A stretch of DNA of 63,968 bases, from positions 1-63,968 of the forward strand of contig JACRBQ010000093.1 in assembly GCA_016213135.1 (NCBI GenBank). Reading direction: 5' to 3'. A program made the translations under genes and the position numbers. Under the pieces are notes generated by a model, which ran no database searches, was not told the origin of the DNA, and saw only the letters and a list, made by a program, of their open reading frames with translations. Each line of letters begins with the position of its first letter. Position 1 is the stretch's first letter. Shown here piece after piece: positions 18,258 through 27,280 of this stretch. Origin of the DNA: Chloroflexota bacterium (GTDB lineage Bacteria; Chloroflexota; Anaerolineae; Anaerolineales; VGOW01).

Positions 18258-18859
18258 TGCCTCAATGCCTCAATAGCCTCGCGCCAGTCTGCTTCGGTGC
18301 GGCCCTGCGCCATCAGTCGTTTGCGGAGCGCAACCACGGCGGTGCGCACCCGGGATTCAGCGGCTCTGGCTCCGCACCCGGCCACTGCGCCGATATCGGC
18401 ATAGGTCAGCCCGGTCACAAACCGCAGGGTCACCGCCTCGCGCAAATTAGGCGAGAGCGACTGCACCGCCGCCCACAACTCGCGCTGCACGCCGCGCGCT
18501 GTCAGCCAATCTTCCATCGAGCGCGCATCGGCGGCGGGCCGTTCGAGCCGCGCAAACCACGCCAGCGGCACCGTGTTCAGCCACTTGCGCCGCCGTTTGT
18601 TGCGGCAGCGGCTGATGGCGATGGTGAACAGCCACGTTTGGAATGCCGACCGGCTCGGGTCGAACCGCGCCAGCGCGCGCAGGGCGTACACAAACGCATC
18701 CTGTGTCACCTCGTCCGCGTCGTCGGCGTCGCCCAGCAGCGCCAGCGCCATGCGGAACACTGCCGGGCTGAAACGGCGGTAGATGGCCTCTGCCGCAAGC
18801 TCGTCGCCGGCGCACGCAGCGGCAATCCACTCGTTCAATCGTTCTTCGGAGTTATACAC
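18254..18859 (-). CDS. ECF-type RNA polymerase sigma factor
   Basis: A 201-residue sigma-70 factor with only regions 2 and 4. Region 2 is AIYRRFSPAVFRMALALLGD...DEVTQDAFVYALRAL...FQTWLFTIAISRCRNKRRR; region 4 is SLSPNLREAVTLRFVTGLTYADIGAVAGCGARAAESRVRTAVVALRKRL, a helix-turn-helix for -35 recognition. It pairs with the overlapping zinc-finger anti-sigma gene. The start is a GTG at 18859 without a clear ribosome site. It sits inside the glycan island, so it may control envelope genes; target promoters are unknown. Confidence 0.92.
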   Translation of the reverse strand: MYNSEERLNEWIAAACAGDELAAEAIYRRFSPAVFRMALALLGDADDADEVTQDAFVYALRALARFDPSRSAFQTWLFTIAISRCRNKRRRKWLNTVPLAWFARLERPAADARSMEDWLTARGVQRELWAAVQSLSPNLREAVTLRFVTGLTYADIGAVAGCGARAAESRVRTAVVALRKRLMAQGRTEADWREAIEALRQ

Positions 18860-18887
18860 GGGTAGGGCTTAAAGGACGCTGTAGGAA

Positions 18888-18978
18888 AGGATGAACGATG
18901 AATGATGAACGATGAATAAAGGCCGATGGGACTCTGCCCTCTGACCTCTGACCTCCGACTTCTGACCTCTCACCTCCA
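18888..18978. repeat. Heptamer array C, 13 units
   Basis: Thirteen phased 7-mers: AGGATGA, ACGATGA, ATGATGA, ACGATGA, ATAAAGG, CCGATGG, then GACTCTG, CCCTCTG, ACCTCTG, ACCTCCG, ACTTCTG, ACCTCTC, ACCTCCA. It separates the sigma gene from the stop codon of the giant gene upstream and leaves little room for any other signal. Confidence 0.88.
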
Positions 18979-21900
18979 TCACTTCCCCGCCACTTCATAA
19001 ATCACCGTGCCCTCGTTCTCGTACGCCACCGTCAGCGAACCGCCGGCCGCCATCTGCGCGAATTTCGCCAGCGACTCGGGCGGGAAGTAGGCTCGCTCGT
19101 AACCGCCCACGACGATATAGGTCACGTCGTACTTCTTCAGAAAGCTCATGGCCTCCGCCGGGTCTTGCGTATTGTAGAAGGCGTTGATCGCGTCGATCCG
19201 ATCCGTCACCAGCGTACCCGGAGTCACTACCCGCTGCTGCCGCTGGTGCCAGTTCCAGCCCACTACCCCCGGCAGCCCGGTGTTGATCGTAACCCGTGAA
19301 CCCCAGTGATACTCCACCGTGTTCACTTCCACAATCACCGGCGACCCGATTACATGATCCTGCATCCAGCGAATGGCGTCGTAGTCCCACTTGAGGTCGA
19401 TGTCCTGCCCCTGATCGGCATAGGTCGCATAATTCATATAGGTCATGCCGTCGAGCGTGCGCGGCGCATCGGGAGTCATGCGGTCTTTCACTTTGGCCGA
19501 GGTCGCCAGCACGGTGTACGAGGCCGCGCCCACTACGAGCAGGCCCAGAGCAAACCGCCACACGTCGCGGTTGACCGGCCGCCACTCCGGCAACTGCGCC
19601 CAGGCCCAGGCCAGCGCCGCGCCGCCCGCGATGCTGAAGAACGTCCACACCTGCAAATAGAACTTGAACACGGTGTTCATGCGGCCAATATCGCCCCTGG
19701 CTACCACGATTTCCACCACCAGCGTGAGCAGCAGCCCCAACCCCATCAGCCCCAGCGCTGCCCGCCGTTCCGGTTCAACGTCGCGGCGGATCATCAGCAG
19801 ACCCGTCCACGCGATGAGCGGCGCGGCGATAATCGCCGCCGAATAACCCAGCAGCATCAGTTCCGTCACCAGCGCCGCAAACGCCAACACGGCAAACAGT
19901 CCCGGCCTGACCCACTCGCGGACCTCGTCCACTTTGGTCTTTTGCATCCAGCGCCGGGTCTCGACGATCAGAAAACTGACGATGAGAAACAGGAACAGCC
20001 CGTGAATGGTGAGATAGGAGGAGATGTCGGTCTTGTCGCCCTTCCAAACTTCCACCGAGCCATAGCCCTCGCCGCGCCACGTCGCATAGGGCTTGAAGAA
20101 CAGCACCGCCAAACCGATGAGCAACGCGCAGCGCCAGACCACGGCGACGATGAATTTCAGATCAATGGTTTCATGTTTGCGAAGCTGGGCGTAAATAATG
20201 GCGACACAGCCGAGCATCCAGTACGTCTGATAGTCGGAAAGATTCGACGGCGCGATGACGCCGAACGCCAACCCGCCCACGAGCCACAGGGCCGCCGGCT
20301 CAATCCAACGCCGGCGCGCGCCCTGCCCGGCGCCGCCATCCCGCGCGCTCAGCACCACCGAGGCCGCCCACGCCAGCGCCACCATCACGCTCGACAGCAC
20401 GATCATGTGCGCGTGCAAATCGGCGTAGAGGAAGGTGAAGAAGGGGAACTCGGTAATGGGCTGCACCGAAGAATCGGGGATGACGCGGGTGGCGTTCCAA
20501 TACCAGCTGCCCGTGCCAAACGGGATGGACGCGTGTTCCACGTAGATGCGCCACAGCCCAACCGCCATTTGCTGCAGGTCGCCCAAAAAAGGAATAGGCC
20601 AGCGGTGAACGTCGGCGGCCACACCGGTGAGGGCGTCGGAGATCACCTGCAACTCGCCGAGGTTGCCCAGCACCACCATCAGCAGCGCGGCGGCGAGGCC
20701 GGCAAGGTAGGGGTTTGAGTTTTGAGTTTTGAGTGCTGAGTGCTGAGTGTTGAGTGATGGAGCGACAACGGTTGATGACTGCCCACTATCCACTGACCAC
20801 TGACCACTTGTTGGCCCGTGACCGCCATCTTCTGTCTCCTGCCTCCTATCTCCTGCCTCCTGACTCCTGTCTCCTGACTCCTGCCTCCTGCCTCCTGCCT
20901 CCTGACTCCTGTCTCCTGACTCCTGCCTCCTGTCCCCTGCCGTCTGTCCACTGGCCACCAGATTGAACGCCACGCCAAACGCGCCCACGCCCGCCAGCGA
21001 GAAGAGCATGGGCAGGATCAGGTTGTAGGCAAACGACGGCACGATGCCGAGCATTTTGGTGAGGGTGGCGACAATGACAAATCCGAAATAGTAGTAGTTG
21101 AGGTAGCCACCGGCGAGCCACGGATCATAGGGCGGGAACGAGGTGCTTTTCAGCACGGCGTTGAAATACGAAAAGTCCATCGGCTTCTCGCCGCCATAGG
21201 AGCCGTGCCACAGGTCGCCGTTGCCGAAGCGGATGAGCAGGAAGAACACGAACAGCCCCAGCGCCAGCCCTTCCACGCGCAGGACGTATTGCCGGTTGGC
21301 GCGCACCCAGGCTTTGATCTCGTCCCATCGCTTCCACAGCACCACCGCCGACAGCAGGCCCCACGCCAGTGTGACCAGCCACAGCGTGAGCCGGGTGAAC
21401 GGCATGAGCCGCGCACTGCCCAACATCCACGCCGCCCACGCGATGAGCAGCAGCGACACGTTGCGCGTCACGGCATAGCCCCGGTCGGGCAGGCCGCGCA
21501 GGGCCACAAAGGTGATCGGGAAGACCAGCCAGCCCAGCAGCACCGCCGTGAGCCACCACACAATCACGCCCAGCGGGTGGAAGCTGTTGAGGATGCCGTC
21601 GGGATCGAACATCTGCGACCATGTGCCACCCGCGCGCTGTTCGGCCAGCCGGTCGGGCGGCAGCATAAGCACAGTGGGGGCCGAGGTGGCTTGCCGCGGA
21701 TTCATCCACACCACCTTGCTCAAGTCCACCGCGCCGAGGAGCGCCCTGATGTTCGCGCTGGAATAGCCGGCCGTCTTTTTGAAGATGAGCACTTTGGGGT
21801 GGTCGTACACGGTGAACGGCTCTTCGGCCATTTGATCGTTGATGCGCAGCGAATCAAGCGCCGGATCGGAGGCAAAGGTGGCGACCAAGTCGAATCCCAG

Positions 21901-24321
21901 CGTGCCGTGGAAATTCGCCGGAGTCAGTTCCGCGCCGCACCGGTCAATGGGCGCGGGCGCGGGGCACCCGAAGAGCGCGCGATAGAACGCGATGGTCAGC
22001 GGGTAACGCATGGGCAGGCGCGTGATCGAGGCATATTGCCGGTTGGAGGATATGGTGATGTAGTCGGCGCGATCCAACACCCCTTGCATCAGTTCCACTT
22101 TGGCCTGATTGTCGTCCCAATAAAGCTCCAGGTTTTCGCCTTTGAGGATGCCGCCATAGGGATCGAAGCCGTCGAGCCGCAACGGCAAGCCGTCGTCCCA
22201 CGACGACTCGTTGGCAATGGTAGACCCGGCAATCGCCACCTCGCCCGTGCCGGAGGCCTCGCCGACAATCCAATACTGCCGGCCCTTCTGCATCTGCACC
22301 GGCTTGTCCAGCGTAAGGGTCACGGGGTCGCCGCGCGGATCGGCGGAGTGGCTGAGATTGGCGGTGAGTGTGGCCGAGGCCAGCACCGGCGCGCCCGAGG
22401 GATCGGACGCGATGCTGAGGGCGAACACTTGAGGCTGATCCGATTTGGTTTGGTCGGTGAGGTGGGCAATAGTCACCGTGTTAACCGCGCCGTCGCGCAT
22501 GGCCGTGAAGCCGGTGACGTAGGGAACGTCGGCCGGATAGAAGAAATCGTACGCCATGGGCAGCGGCTGGTTGAACACACTGCCATCGGCCTGCTGAATG
22601 GCGATGTTGATGGGGCCGGGGATGTTTTGCATGATCCACTGGGAAGCGGCCACGCGGGTGACGGGCCAGGTATAGATGCGGCTGAAGGCGTAGCCCCATG
22701 CGCCCGTGGCGACGACCACGGCGGCGATGATCGCCAAGACCAACCCCACGGCGAAGCTGCGCAGAAGGAGCGATTCGTGAACTGCCCGTACCAGGCGCGA
22801 TTCTCGAATGGCCCGTGCAAACGCATCCACCCGATCCAATTCGGTGGAGGACGGCGTGTAGGCCTCGCGCTTGCCCCTCGCCCAATCGAGCAGTTCGATG
22901 AGCGCCCACGCGCCGAGGATGGTGAGGGTGGGGTAAATGGGCATGAAGTAGCGCATAGGCTTGACCCACTGGCCGCCCTGCCACGCAAAGTACAGGCCGC
23001 TCCACACCACCGGGATGAGATGCCGCTGCCAGCGCCCGCGCGCGCTCTGCCAGGCGGCCCACAAAAACCCCAACCACACCAGCACGCCCAGCGGAATGCC
23101 CATGCCCCACAGGATCATGTTTTGCAACGGGAAGATGTAGGCCGGGCGGGCAGTCCACTGGTGGTTGGGTGGGAAGTCCACGTCGCCCGTCACCTGCCCT
23201 TGAATCTCGCTCATGTTGCTTTTCCACTGCTCGTTGAATTTGACGCCGAAGAAGGACGGCCCGGCGAAGGCGTAGGGCTGGCCCACGCGGAAGGTAAGCA
23301 CCGATACTACGCCCGCGGCAGCCAGCGCGAACGCCACGTGGCGCACCAGCGCCTTGCGCCGCGCCTCGGGCATGTCGGACTGGTAGGCGCAATAGAGCAC
23401 CGTGAACCCGGCCAGGGCAATCGCCAGCGCGAGAGGGGCGGTGTTGATCTTCGAGGCCACCGACATGCCGAAGAACAGGCCGAACAGAAGATAGTTGAGC
23501 AGCGATGAGGGCTGAACAATTTCCAGCCAGCGGTTTTCTTTGCCGGAGGCTGTACGAGCGTTCAAATAGACGCCGGTACCCGTTTCGTCGAGGGCGCGCA
23601 CGGCATAATAGATCGCGGCGACGACGAACAGGTTGGCGAAGGTGTCGACGGTGAAGAAGTGCGATTGCTGGATGAGGGTGACGGTGCAGGCACTGAATAC
23701 GGCCGCCAGCAGGCCCACGCGCCTGTCGTAGAGGCGGGCGGCAATGAGGTAGACGACGAAGAGGGCGAGCAGGTCGCTGGTGGCCGAGAGGGCGCGGCCC
23801 ACGAGGTTGACCTGATCGTATCCGGCCTGGCCCAGCCACTCGGCCACGTAGCGGGTGATGAAGATGGGCAGCGTGCCATACACAAAAAAGCCGAAGCCCT
23901 TGTTGTAAGGGTTGAGGTTGGAGGCGGCGGTATCGAAATACTCCGAGAGGCTGCCCACCGGGGCGATGCCGGTCTCGACCATGGTGAGGAAGCGTTCGTC
24001 GGGGTGCAGGTGTTGGCCGGTGTCCCAGTCGAGGCCCACGGTGCGGAGGTAGGCTCCGGCGATGAGCACGGCGGCCAACAACACATCCGTCAGCGCCGAG
24101 CGCCAATCCAGCACGGGGCGGCGCGGCGGCAGCGGGGAGAGGGGTTGGGCTTCGGGAACGGAAAGCGGAGCGGCGAACAACGCGGCCACTGGCTCGGCGG
24201 CGGGGGCGGAAGCAGCTTCACCGGGATCGGGCACGTTTACGGCCCCCAAAGGGGATGATATAGACAGCGGCGAGTCGGCAGCCGGCATTTTCTGATCAGA
24301 ATCGGTTTTGTTTTCAGACAT
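18979..24321 (-). CDS. Giant GT39-like + DUF2298 fusion membrane protein
   Basis: A 1780-residue protein, one of the largest here, started at the ATG at 24321 (a TTG six bases earlier is less likely). Residues 1-75 are a Pro/Ala-rich cytoplasmic tail. Residues about 75-900 are a PMT/ArnT-like GT-C enzyme with the acidic motif GLDWDTGQHLHPDERF (D108, E109) and a soluble middle domain. From about residue 915 a full DUF2298 unit follows: GLPDRGYAVTR, GGEKPMDFSYFNAVLKST, PPYDPWLAGGYLNYYYFGF. So two enzyme families that elsewhere are neighbours are one chain. Residues about 1121-1203, in the loop after the first DUF2298 half, are translated heptamer array. Two palindrome-like copies encode RAIRES and RAVHES near residue 505. 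The gene begins eight bases after the stop of the GT-C gene upstream. Confidence 0.85.
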   Translation of the reverse strand: MSENKTDSDQKMPAADSPLSISSPLGAVNVPDPGEAASAPAAEPVAALFAAPLSVPEAQPLSPLPPRRPVLDWRSALTDVLLAAVLIAGAYLRTVGLDWDTGQHLHPDERFLTMVETGIAPVGSLSEYFDTAASNLNPYNKGFGFFVYGTLPIFITRYVAEWLGQAGYDQVNLVGRALSATSDLLALFVVYLIAARLYDRRVGLLAAVFSACTVTLIQQSHFFTVDTFANLFVVAAIYYAVRALDETGTGVYLNARTASGKENRWLEIVQPSSLLNYLLFGLFFGMSVASKINTAPLALAIALAGFTVLYCAYQSDMPEARRKALVRHVAFALAAAGVVSVLTFRVGQPYAFAGPSFFGVKFNEQWKSNMSEIQGQVTGDVDFPPNHQWTARPAYIFPLQNMILWGMGIPLGVLVWLGFLWAAWQSARGRWQRHLIPVVWSGLYFAWQGGQWVKPMRYFMPIYPTLTILGAWALIELLDWARGKREAYTPSSTELDRVDAFARAIRESRLVRAVHESLLLRSFAVGLVLAIIAAVVVATGAWGYAFSRIYTWPVTRVAASQWIMQNIPGPINIAIQQADGSVFNQPLPMAYDFFYPADVPYVTGFTAMRDGAVNTVTIAHLTDQTKSDQPQVFALSIASDPSGAPVLASATLTANLSHSADPRGDPVTLTLDKPVQMQKGRQYWIVGEASGTGEVAIAGSTIANESSWDDGLPLRLDGFDPYGGILKGENLELYWDDNQAKVELMQGVLDRADYITISSNRQYASITRLPMRYPLTIAFYRALFGCPAPAPIDRCGAELTPANFHGTLGFDLVATFASDPALDSLRINDQMAEEPFTVYDHPKVLIFKKTAGYSSANIRALLGAVDLSKVVWMNPRQATSAPTVLMLPPDRLAEQRAGGTWSQMFDPDGILNSFHPLGVIVWWLTAVLLGWLVFPITFVALRGLPDRGYAVTRNVSLLLIAWAAWMLGSARLMPFTRLTLWLVTLAWGLLSAVVLWKRWDEIKAWVRANRQYVLRVEGLALGLFVFFLLIRFGNGDLWHGSYGGEKPMDFSYFNAVLKSTSFPPYDPWLAGGYLNYYYFGFVIVATLTKMLGIVPSFAYNLILPMLFSLAGVGAFGVAFNLVASGQTAGDRRQESGDRSQEAGGRRQESGDRSQEAGDRRQETEDGGHGPTSGQWSVDSGQSSTVVAPSLNTQHSALKTQNSNPYLAGLAAALLMVVLGNLGELQVISDALTGVAADVHRWPIPFLGDLQQMAVGLWRIYVEHASIPFGTGSWYWNATRVIPDSSVQPITEFPFFTFLYADLHAHMIVLSSVMVALAWAASVVLSARDGGAGQGARRRWIEPAALWLVGGLAFGVIAPSNLSDYQTYWMLGCVAIIYAQLRKHETIDLKFIVAVVWRCALLIGLAVLFFKPYATWRGEGYGSVEVWKGDKTDISSYLTIHGLFLFLIVSFLIVETRRWMQKTKVDEVREWVRPGLFAVLAFAALVTELMLLGYSAAIIAAPLIAWTGLLMIRRDVEPERRAALGLMGLGLLLTLVVEIVVARGDIGRMNTVFKFYLQVWTFFSIAGGAALAWAWAQLPEWRPVNRDVWRFALGLLVVGAASYTVLATSAKVKDRMTPDAPRTLDGMTYMNYATYADQGQDIDLKWDYDAIRWMQDHVIGSPVIVEVNTVEYHWGSRVTINTGLPGVVGWNWHQRQQRVVTPGTLVTDRIDAINAFYNTQDPAEAMSFLKKYDVTYIVVGGYERAYFPPESLAKFAQMAAGGSLTVAYENEGTVIYEVAGK
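20713..20957. repeat. Heptamer array D, 35 units, inside a CDS
   Basis: Thirty-five consecutive 7-mers in exact phase (245 bp). Three sub-families follow one another: GTTTGAG/TGCTGAG/TGTTGAG, then a middle part with CCACTGA copies, then CTGCCTC/CTGACTC/CTGTCTC. On the coding strand it reads as DRRQESG, DRSQEAG, GRRQESG, DRSQEAG, DRRQETE and, further on, LNTQHSALKTQNS. This is the longest array in the window. Confidence 0.92.
22768..22816. repeat. Two decayed palindrome copies inside a CDS
   Basis: Two copies, 22768-22789 and 22795-22816, each with about five differences over 26 bases from the perfect palindrome at 53621-53640. On the coding strand they encode VRAVHES and ARAIRES in tandem. 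Confidence 0.6.
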
Positions 24322-24329
24322 AGTCAAAC

Positions 24330-26498
24330 CTATGGCGCAAGTGTCTTCTCGTCGAAGTCCACCGTGCCCGGCACGAAGAATGTGTAGAAGTCTTTGTCCA
24401 GAAACTGCGATTGGTGAAAGGTCAGCTTGCCCGGCGGATACATGACGCGCAGGATGGGAATCATATCCGGATCGTGGCGATTGACAATATAGAGTTTGGG
24501 GCGCGGGTCGTTCACCAGATCGTCAAACTGGTCGGGACTCAAAATGACGTTGTTCCAGCCGAACTCCCCGGCGTAGATTCCCACGGCGCGGGTGTCGACC
24601 CAGTTGGGGTAGGCGCGAATGGTCACGGTATCCCAATCGCCGACGGACTCGGCCCAGGCGCGGACGATGCGCCCCAGCTCGGAGGCGTTCTGCGCCGAGT
24701 TGTGATATTGCGCGGCGTAGTCTGCAAACACAATTTTCCAGTTGGCTTGCGCAGAGGCGACGATGAGCAACGCGGCTGCCGCCACGCCGGCCGCACTCCC
24801 GGCGCGGCCGAGCCGCAGAGCGCGCCCGTGCTCGACCAGCCACCGCAGCGGGATGGCGACGATGACGAACACGATGGGGATGGCGGCCCCGGAGCGGTGC
24901 AGTGACGGGTTTTCGATGGGGAAGGCCAGCGCGAGGGTGGAGGGCAATAACAACACGGGGATCGAAAGCAGAAGGAAAGCGTCGCGCCAGTCGCGCTGGC
25001 GGGCAAAACGCGCGAAGAGGGTCGCCACGCCCAATGTGAACAACGCGCCCATCACCCAATCCAGCGCCGGTTGGTTCGCCGGGCTGACGAGCCACGCGCT
25101 ATCGGCAGTCCACGAAAACATGCGCAGCGAATTCCACTCGTTTTGCAGAAACACTTGCGTGGTGGGCGGGGCCTGCGACTCGGGATCGCCGGTGATACGG
25201 GTGAAGGTGCGCTGCCAAAAATTGTCCGGCTCGTCGATGGCGTAGCGCATGAACGGCACGGCCCCGGCCAGCATGACGATGGTGAGCATGACGAGCCAGC
25301 CGCCGAGCTTGAGGGCCAACGAGCGGCCCCGGCGATGCAGCGCGTAAAGCACGAGGGCCAGCGTCGCGGCCGGCGGCACGGCGCGGATGGGCGTGTACCC
25401 GTAGAGGCCCAGACCCAACACCAGCCCGGCCAGCAGCGCGTCGTTGCGGCTCCCCCGCCGGATGGCGCGCGCGATGAGCCACAGCGCCGCCGCGCCGAAC
25501 AGCGGCGCGAGCGGAAAGCGCAGCCCGTTGCGACTGATGACGTTGGGCCACCAGCCGATGCCCGCCGCCAGCGTGGCGAGGAGCGAGATAATGTCGTCGC
25601 GGGTTAACTCGCGGGCCAGCAGAAAAATAAACGGCAGCGTGAGAAAGCCCGCCGTGGCAGTGACAAGCTTGAGTGTGAAATGAGTGAGGTCCGTTCCGGC
25701 GAAACGGGCGGCAATGGCGTCGAGGTAAAACACCATCACCTCGCGCCCGCCGTTGCTTGGCTCGAATACCGGGCGGCGGCTATTGTTGAGGATGTCGTTC
25801 ACGTCGAGCAGCTTCTCAACGTGATCGCTCGTCATCTCGATGGGCACCTGATTCAGCCGCACAAACCGGAACACCGCCGAAGCCGCCAACACCAGCGCCA
25901 GCAGCCCGAGTGTGCGGCTCAGTCGCACGGTGAAGCCGCCGCGCCACAACCGCTCCACTGCGCCGCGCCAGTCCCAGCGGGGAGGCAGCGGCCCATCCCA
26001 AAAAGCGGCCAGCCACGCGCCCATGCAGGCCAGCCAACTAATGCCCCCCACGGCAGTGAAGTTGTTACCGCCGGTAGCGAGTAGTGTGAGAGTAGTGAAC
26101 ACGAGGGCCACCGACACGGCGCGCCAGCGAATGCCGGTGCGCGGGCGCGGTTCAAAGCCCGGCAGAGCGATGGGCTGCGGCGGATCGGTGGCGGGGGAAG
26201 CCGATTCTGCGAGGCGCGGCCACAGGGCCGCCGCCCATAGTGCTACGCCCACGGCCAGCAGGGCAGCTCCTTGCAGCGGCGCATTGTGGAAGTTGGCAAG
26301 GCTCCACTGCCCGGCCAGCGCAAAAGCCAGCCCGGCAGCCAACGCTATTAGTGGATAGTGGATGGTGGCTGGTCGCCGGTCACTAGCCGCCGGTCGCCGG
26401 TCGCCGGTCGCCGGCCATTGGCCACCAAGTGGAAAGTTTGGCTTTGGCCCGAGGCCGAGGCGGTGGAGGAGGAGGCGGTATGCGTCCCAGAGGGTCAT
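24330..26498 (-). CDS. GT-C-type membrane protein
   Basis: A 722-residue polytopic protein with about 12 helices and a C-terminal soluble part of about 130 residues. The likely active loop reads RLNQVPIEMTSDHVEKLLDVNDIL, with the D-H-x-E pattern in place of the usual DE; SRNGLRFPLAPLFGAAALWL follows as in PMT-like enzymes. The family is a GT-C glycosyltransferase-like protein of unknown substrate. Residues 24-50, just before the first membrane helix, are translated from heptamer array E. Its ATG overlaps the methyltransferase stop (TGATG), and its own stop is eight bases before the fusion gene, so this is one operon. Confidence 0.78.
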   Translation of the reverse strand: MTLWDAYRLLLHRLGLGPKPNFPLGGQWPATGDRRPAASDRRPATIHYPLIALAAGLAFALAGQWSLANFHNAPLQGAALLAVGVALWAAALWPRLAESASPATDPPQPIALPGFEPRPRTGIRWRAVSVALVFTTLTLLATGGNNFTAVGGISWLACMGAWLAAFWDGPLPPRWDWRGAVERLWRGGFTVRLSRTLGLLALVLAASAVFRFVRLNQVPIEMTSDHVEKLLDVNDILNNSRRPVFEPSNGGREVMVFYLDAIAARFAGTDLTHFTLKLVTATAGFLTLPFIFLLARELTRDDIISLLATLAAGIGWWPNVISRNGLRFPLAPLFGAAALWLIARAIRRGSRNDALLAGLVLGLGLYGYTPIRAVPPAATLALVLYALHRRGRSLALKLGGWLVMLTIVMLAGAVPFMRYAIDEPDNFWQRTFTRITGDPESQAPPTTQVFLQNEWNSLRMFSWTADSAWLVSPANQPALDWVMGALFTLGVATLFARFARQRDWRDAFLLLSIPVLLLPSTLALAFPIENPSLHRSGAAIPIVFVIVAIPLRWLVEHGRALRLGRAGSAAGVAAAALLIVASAQANWKIVFADYAAQYHNSAQNASELGRIVRAWAESVGDWDTVTIRAYPNWVDTRAVGIYAGEFGWNNVILSPDQFDDLVNDPRPKLYIVNRHDPDMIPILRVMYPPGKLTFHQSQFLDKDFYTFFVPGTVDFDEKTLAP
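26349..26425. repeat. Heptamer array E, 11 units, inside a CDS (CGGTCGC)
   Basis: Eleven phased 7-mers: TAGTGGA x2, TGGTGGC, TGGTCGC, CGGTCAC, TAGCCGC, CGGTCGC x3, CGGCCAT, TGGCCAC. On the coding strand they give the ATGDRRPAASDRRPATIHYP-type peptide at the N-terminus of the 24330-26498 protein. Confidence 0.85.
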
Positions 26499-27280
26499 CA
26501 GAGTTTACGGCACACAAAGAACACGTACGCCCCGGTTTCGAGTTTGCCTTCGTCGTAATAACGGCGCAGCAGCTTGTCGGTGAGCCACAGGTTGGCGCGG
26601 TTGGGGGCCAGCACCCAGCGGCCGGTGAGCGCTTTGGCAATGGCCGAGGGCAGGCCGAGGTAGTGGCCCCATTCCAGCGCGCGGTGGGCCTGCGGCGAAA
26701 AGTAATACCAGTGGCGCTCCACCGCAAACCCGGCCCGCCCCAACCGCTCGCGCCATACGTCGGGCGAGTCGCAATGGTGATGCCGCGAGATGCGGTTGAA
26801 GAATCGCTCGTAGGCTTCGGCCGGCCCGCGCAAGCCCACCCGCCGCAGCGCGCGAGGGATGGAAAGAAATTCGAGAAAGTGATCGCTCGGCGAGCAAAAG
26901 ACAAACGCCGCCCCGGGCCGAAGCACACGGTTGAGATCAGCGAGCACGGGGTCGAGAGCGGGGATGTGTTCCAGCACCGAGTTGCTCACCGCGCTGGCGA
27001 AGTGGCCGTTGGCGAAAGGCAGGTGCGCGCCATCCGCCTGGGCCAGCGTGTGGTATGCGGCGCGGGCGCGGGCTTCCGTTAGGGGCAGCCACCACAGGTC
27101 CACCCCGGCAGCCAGCGGGTGATCGAACGTCTCGGAGGCAAAGTGTCCATCGCCACAGCCGAGGTCGAGCGCAGGTTCGGGCAGGGGCAGGCCCTCGTAA
27201 AACCGGGCCTCCACGGCGCGGAGCAATCCGCGAAAGGCGGGCAAGGCCGCGAGGTGTCGGAAGAGAAGGTCGTCAGTCAT
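26498..27280 (-). CDS. SAM-dependent methyltransferase (class I)
   Basis: A 260-residue Rossmann-fold methyltransferase. Motif I is LDLGCGDGHF (residues 38-47), followed by the GVDLWW acidic strand, ADGAHLPFANGHFASAVSNSVLEHIP (motifs II/III) and LNRVLRPGAAFVFCSPS. It fits the Methyltransf_11 group. The target may be a sugar, lipid or quinone-like head group; genes on both sides act on lipid-linked sugars, so a glycan methylation is the best guess. It overlaps its neighbours by 1 and 4 bases, so it is translationally coupled on both sides. Confidence 0.88.
   Translation of the reverse strand: MTDDLLFRHLAALPAFRGLLRAVEARFYEGLPLPEPALDLGCGDGHFASETFDHPLAAGVDLWWLPLTEARARAAYHTLAQADGAHLPFANGHFASAVSNSVLEHIPALDPVLADLNRVLRPGAAFVFCSPSDHFLEFLSIPRALRRVGLRGPAEAYERFFNRISRHHHCDSPDVWRERLGRAGFAVERHWYYFSPQAHRALEWGHYLGLPSAIAKALTGRWVLAPNRANLWLTDKLLRRYYDEGKLETGAYVFFVCRKL

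Noticed and set aside
21205-23508. A 767-residue plus-strand frame opposite the fusion gene
   Set aside because: His/Arg/Gly-rich antisense translation with no domain; the minus strand encodes a clear membrane protein.
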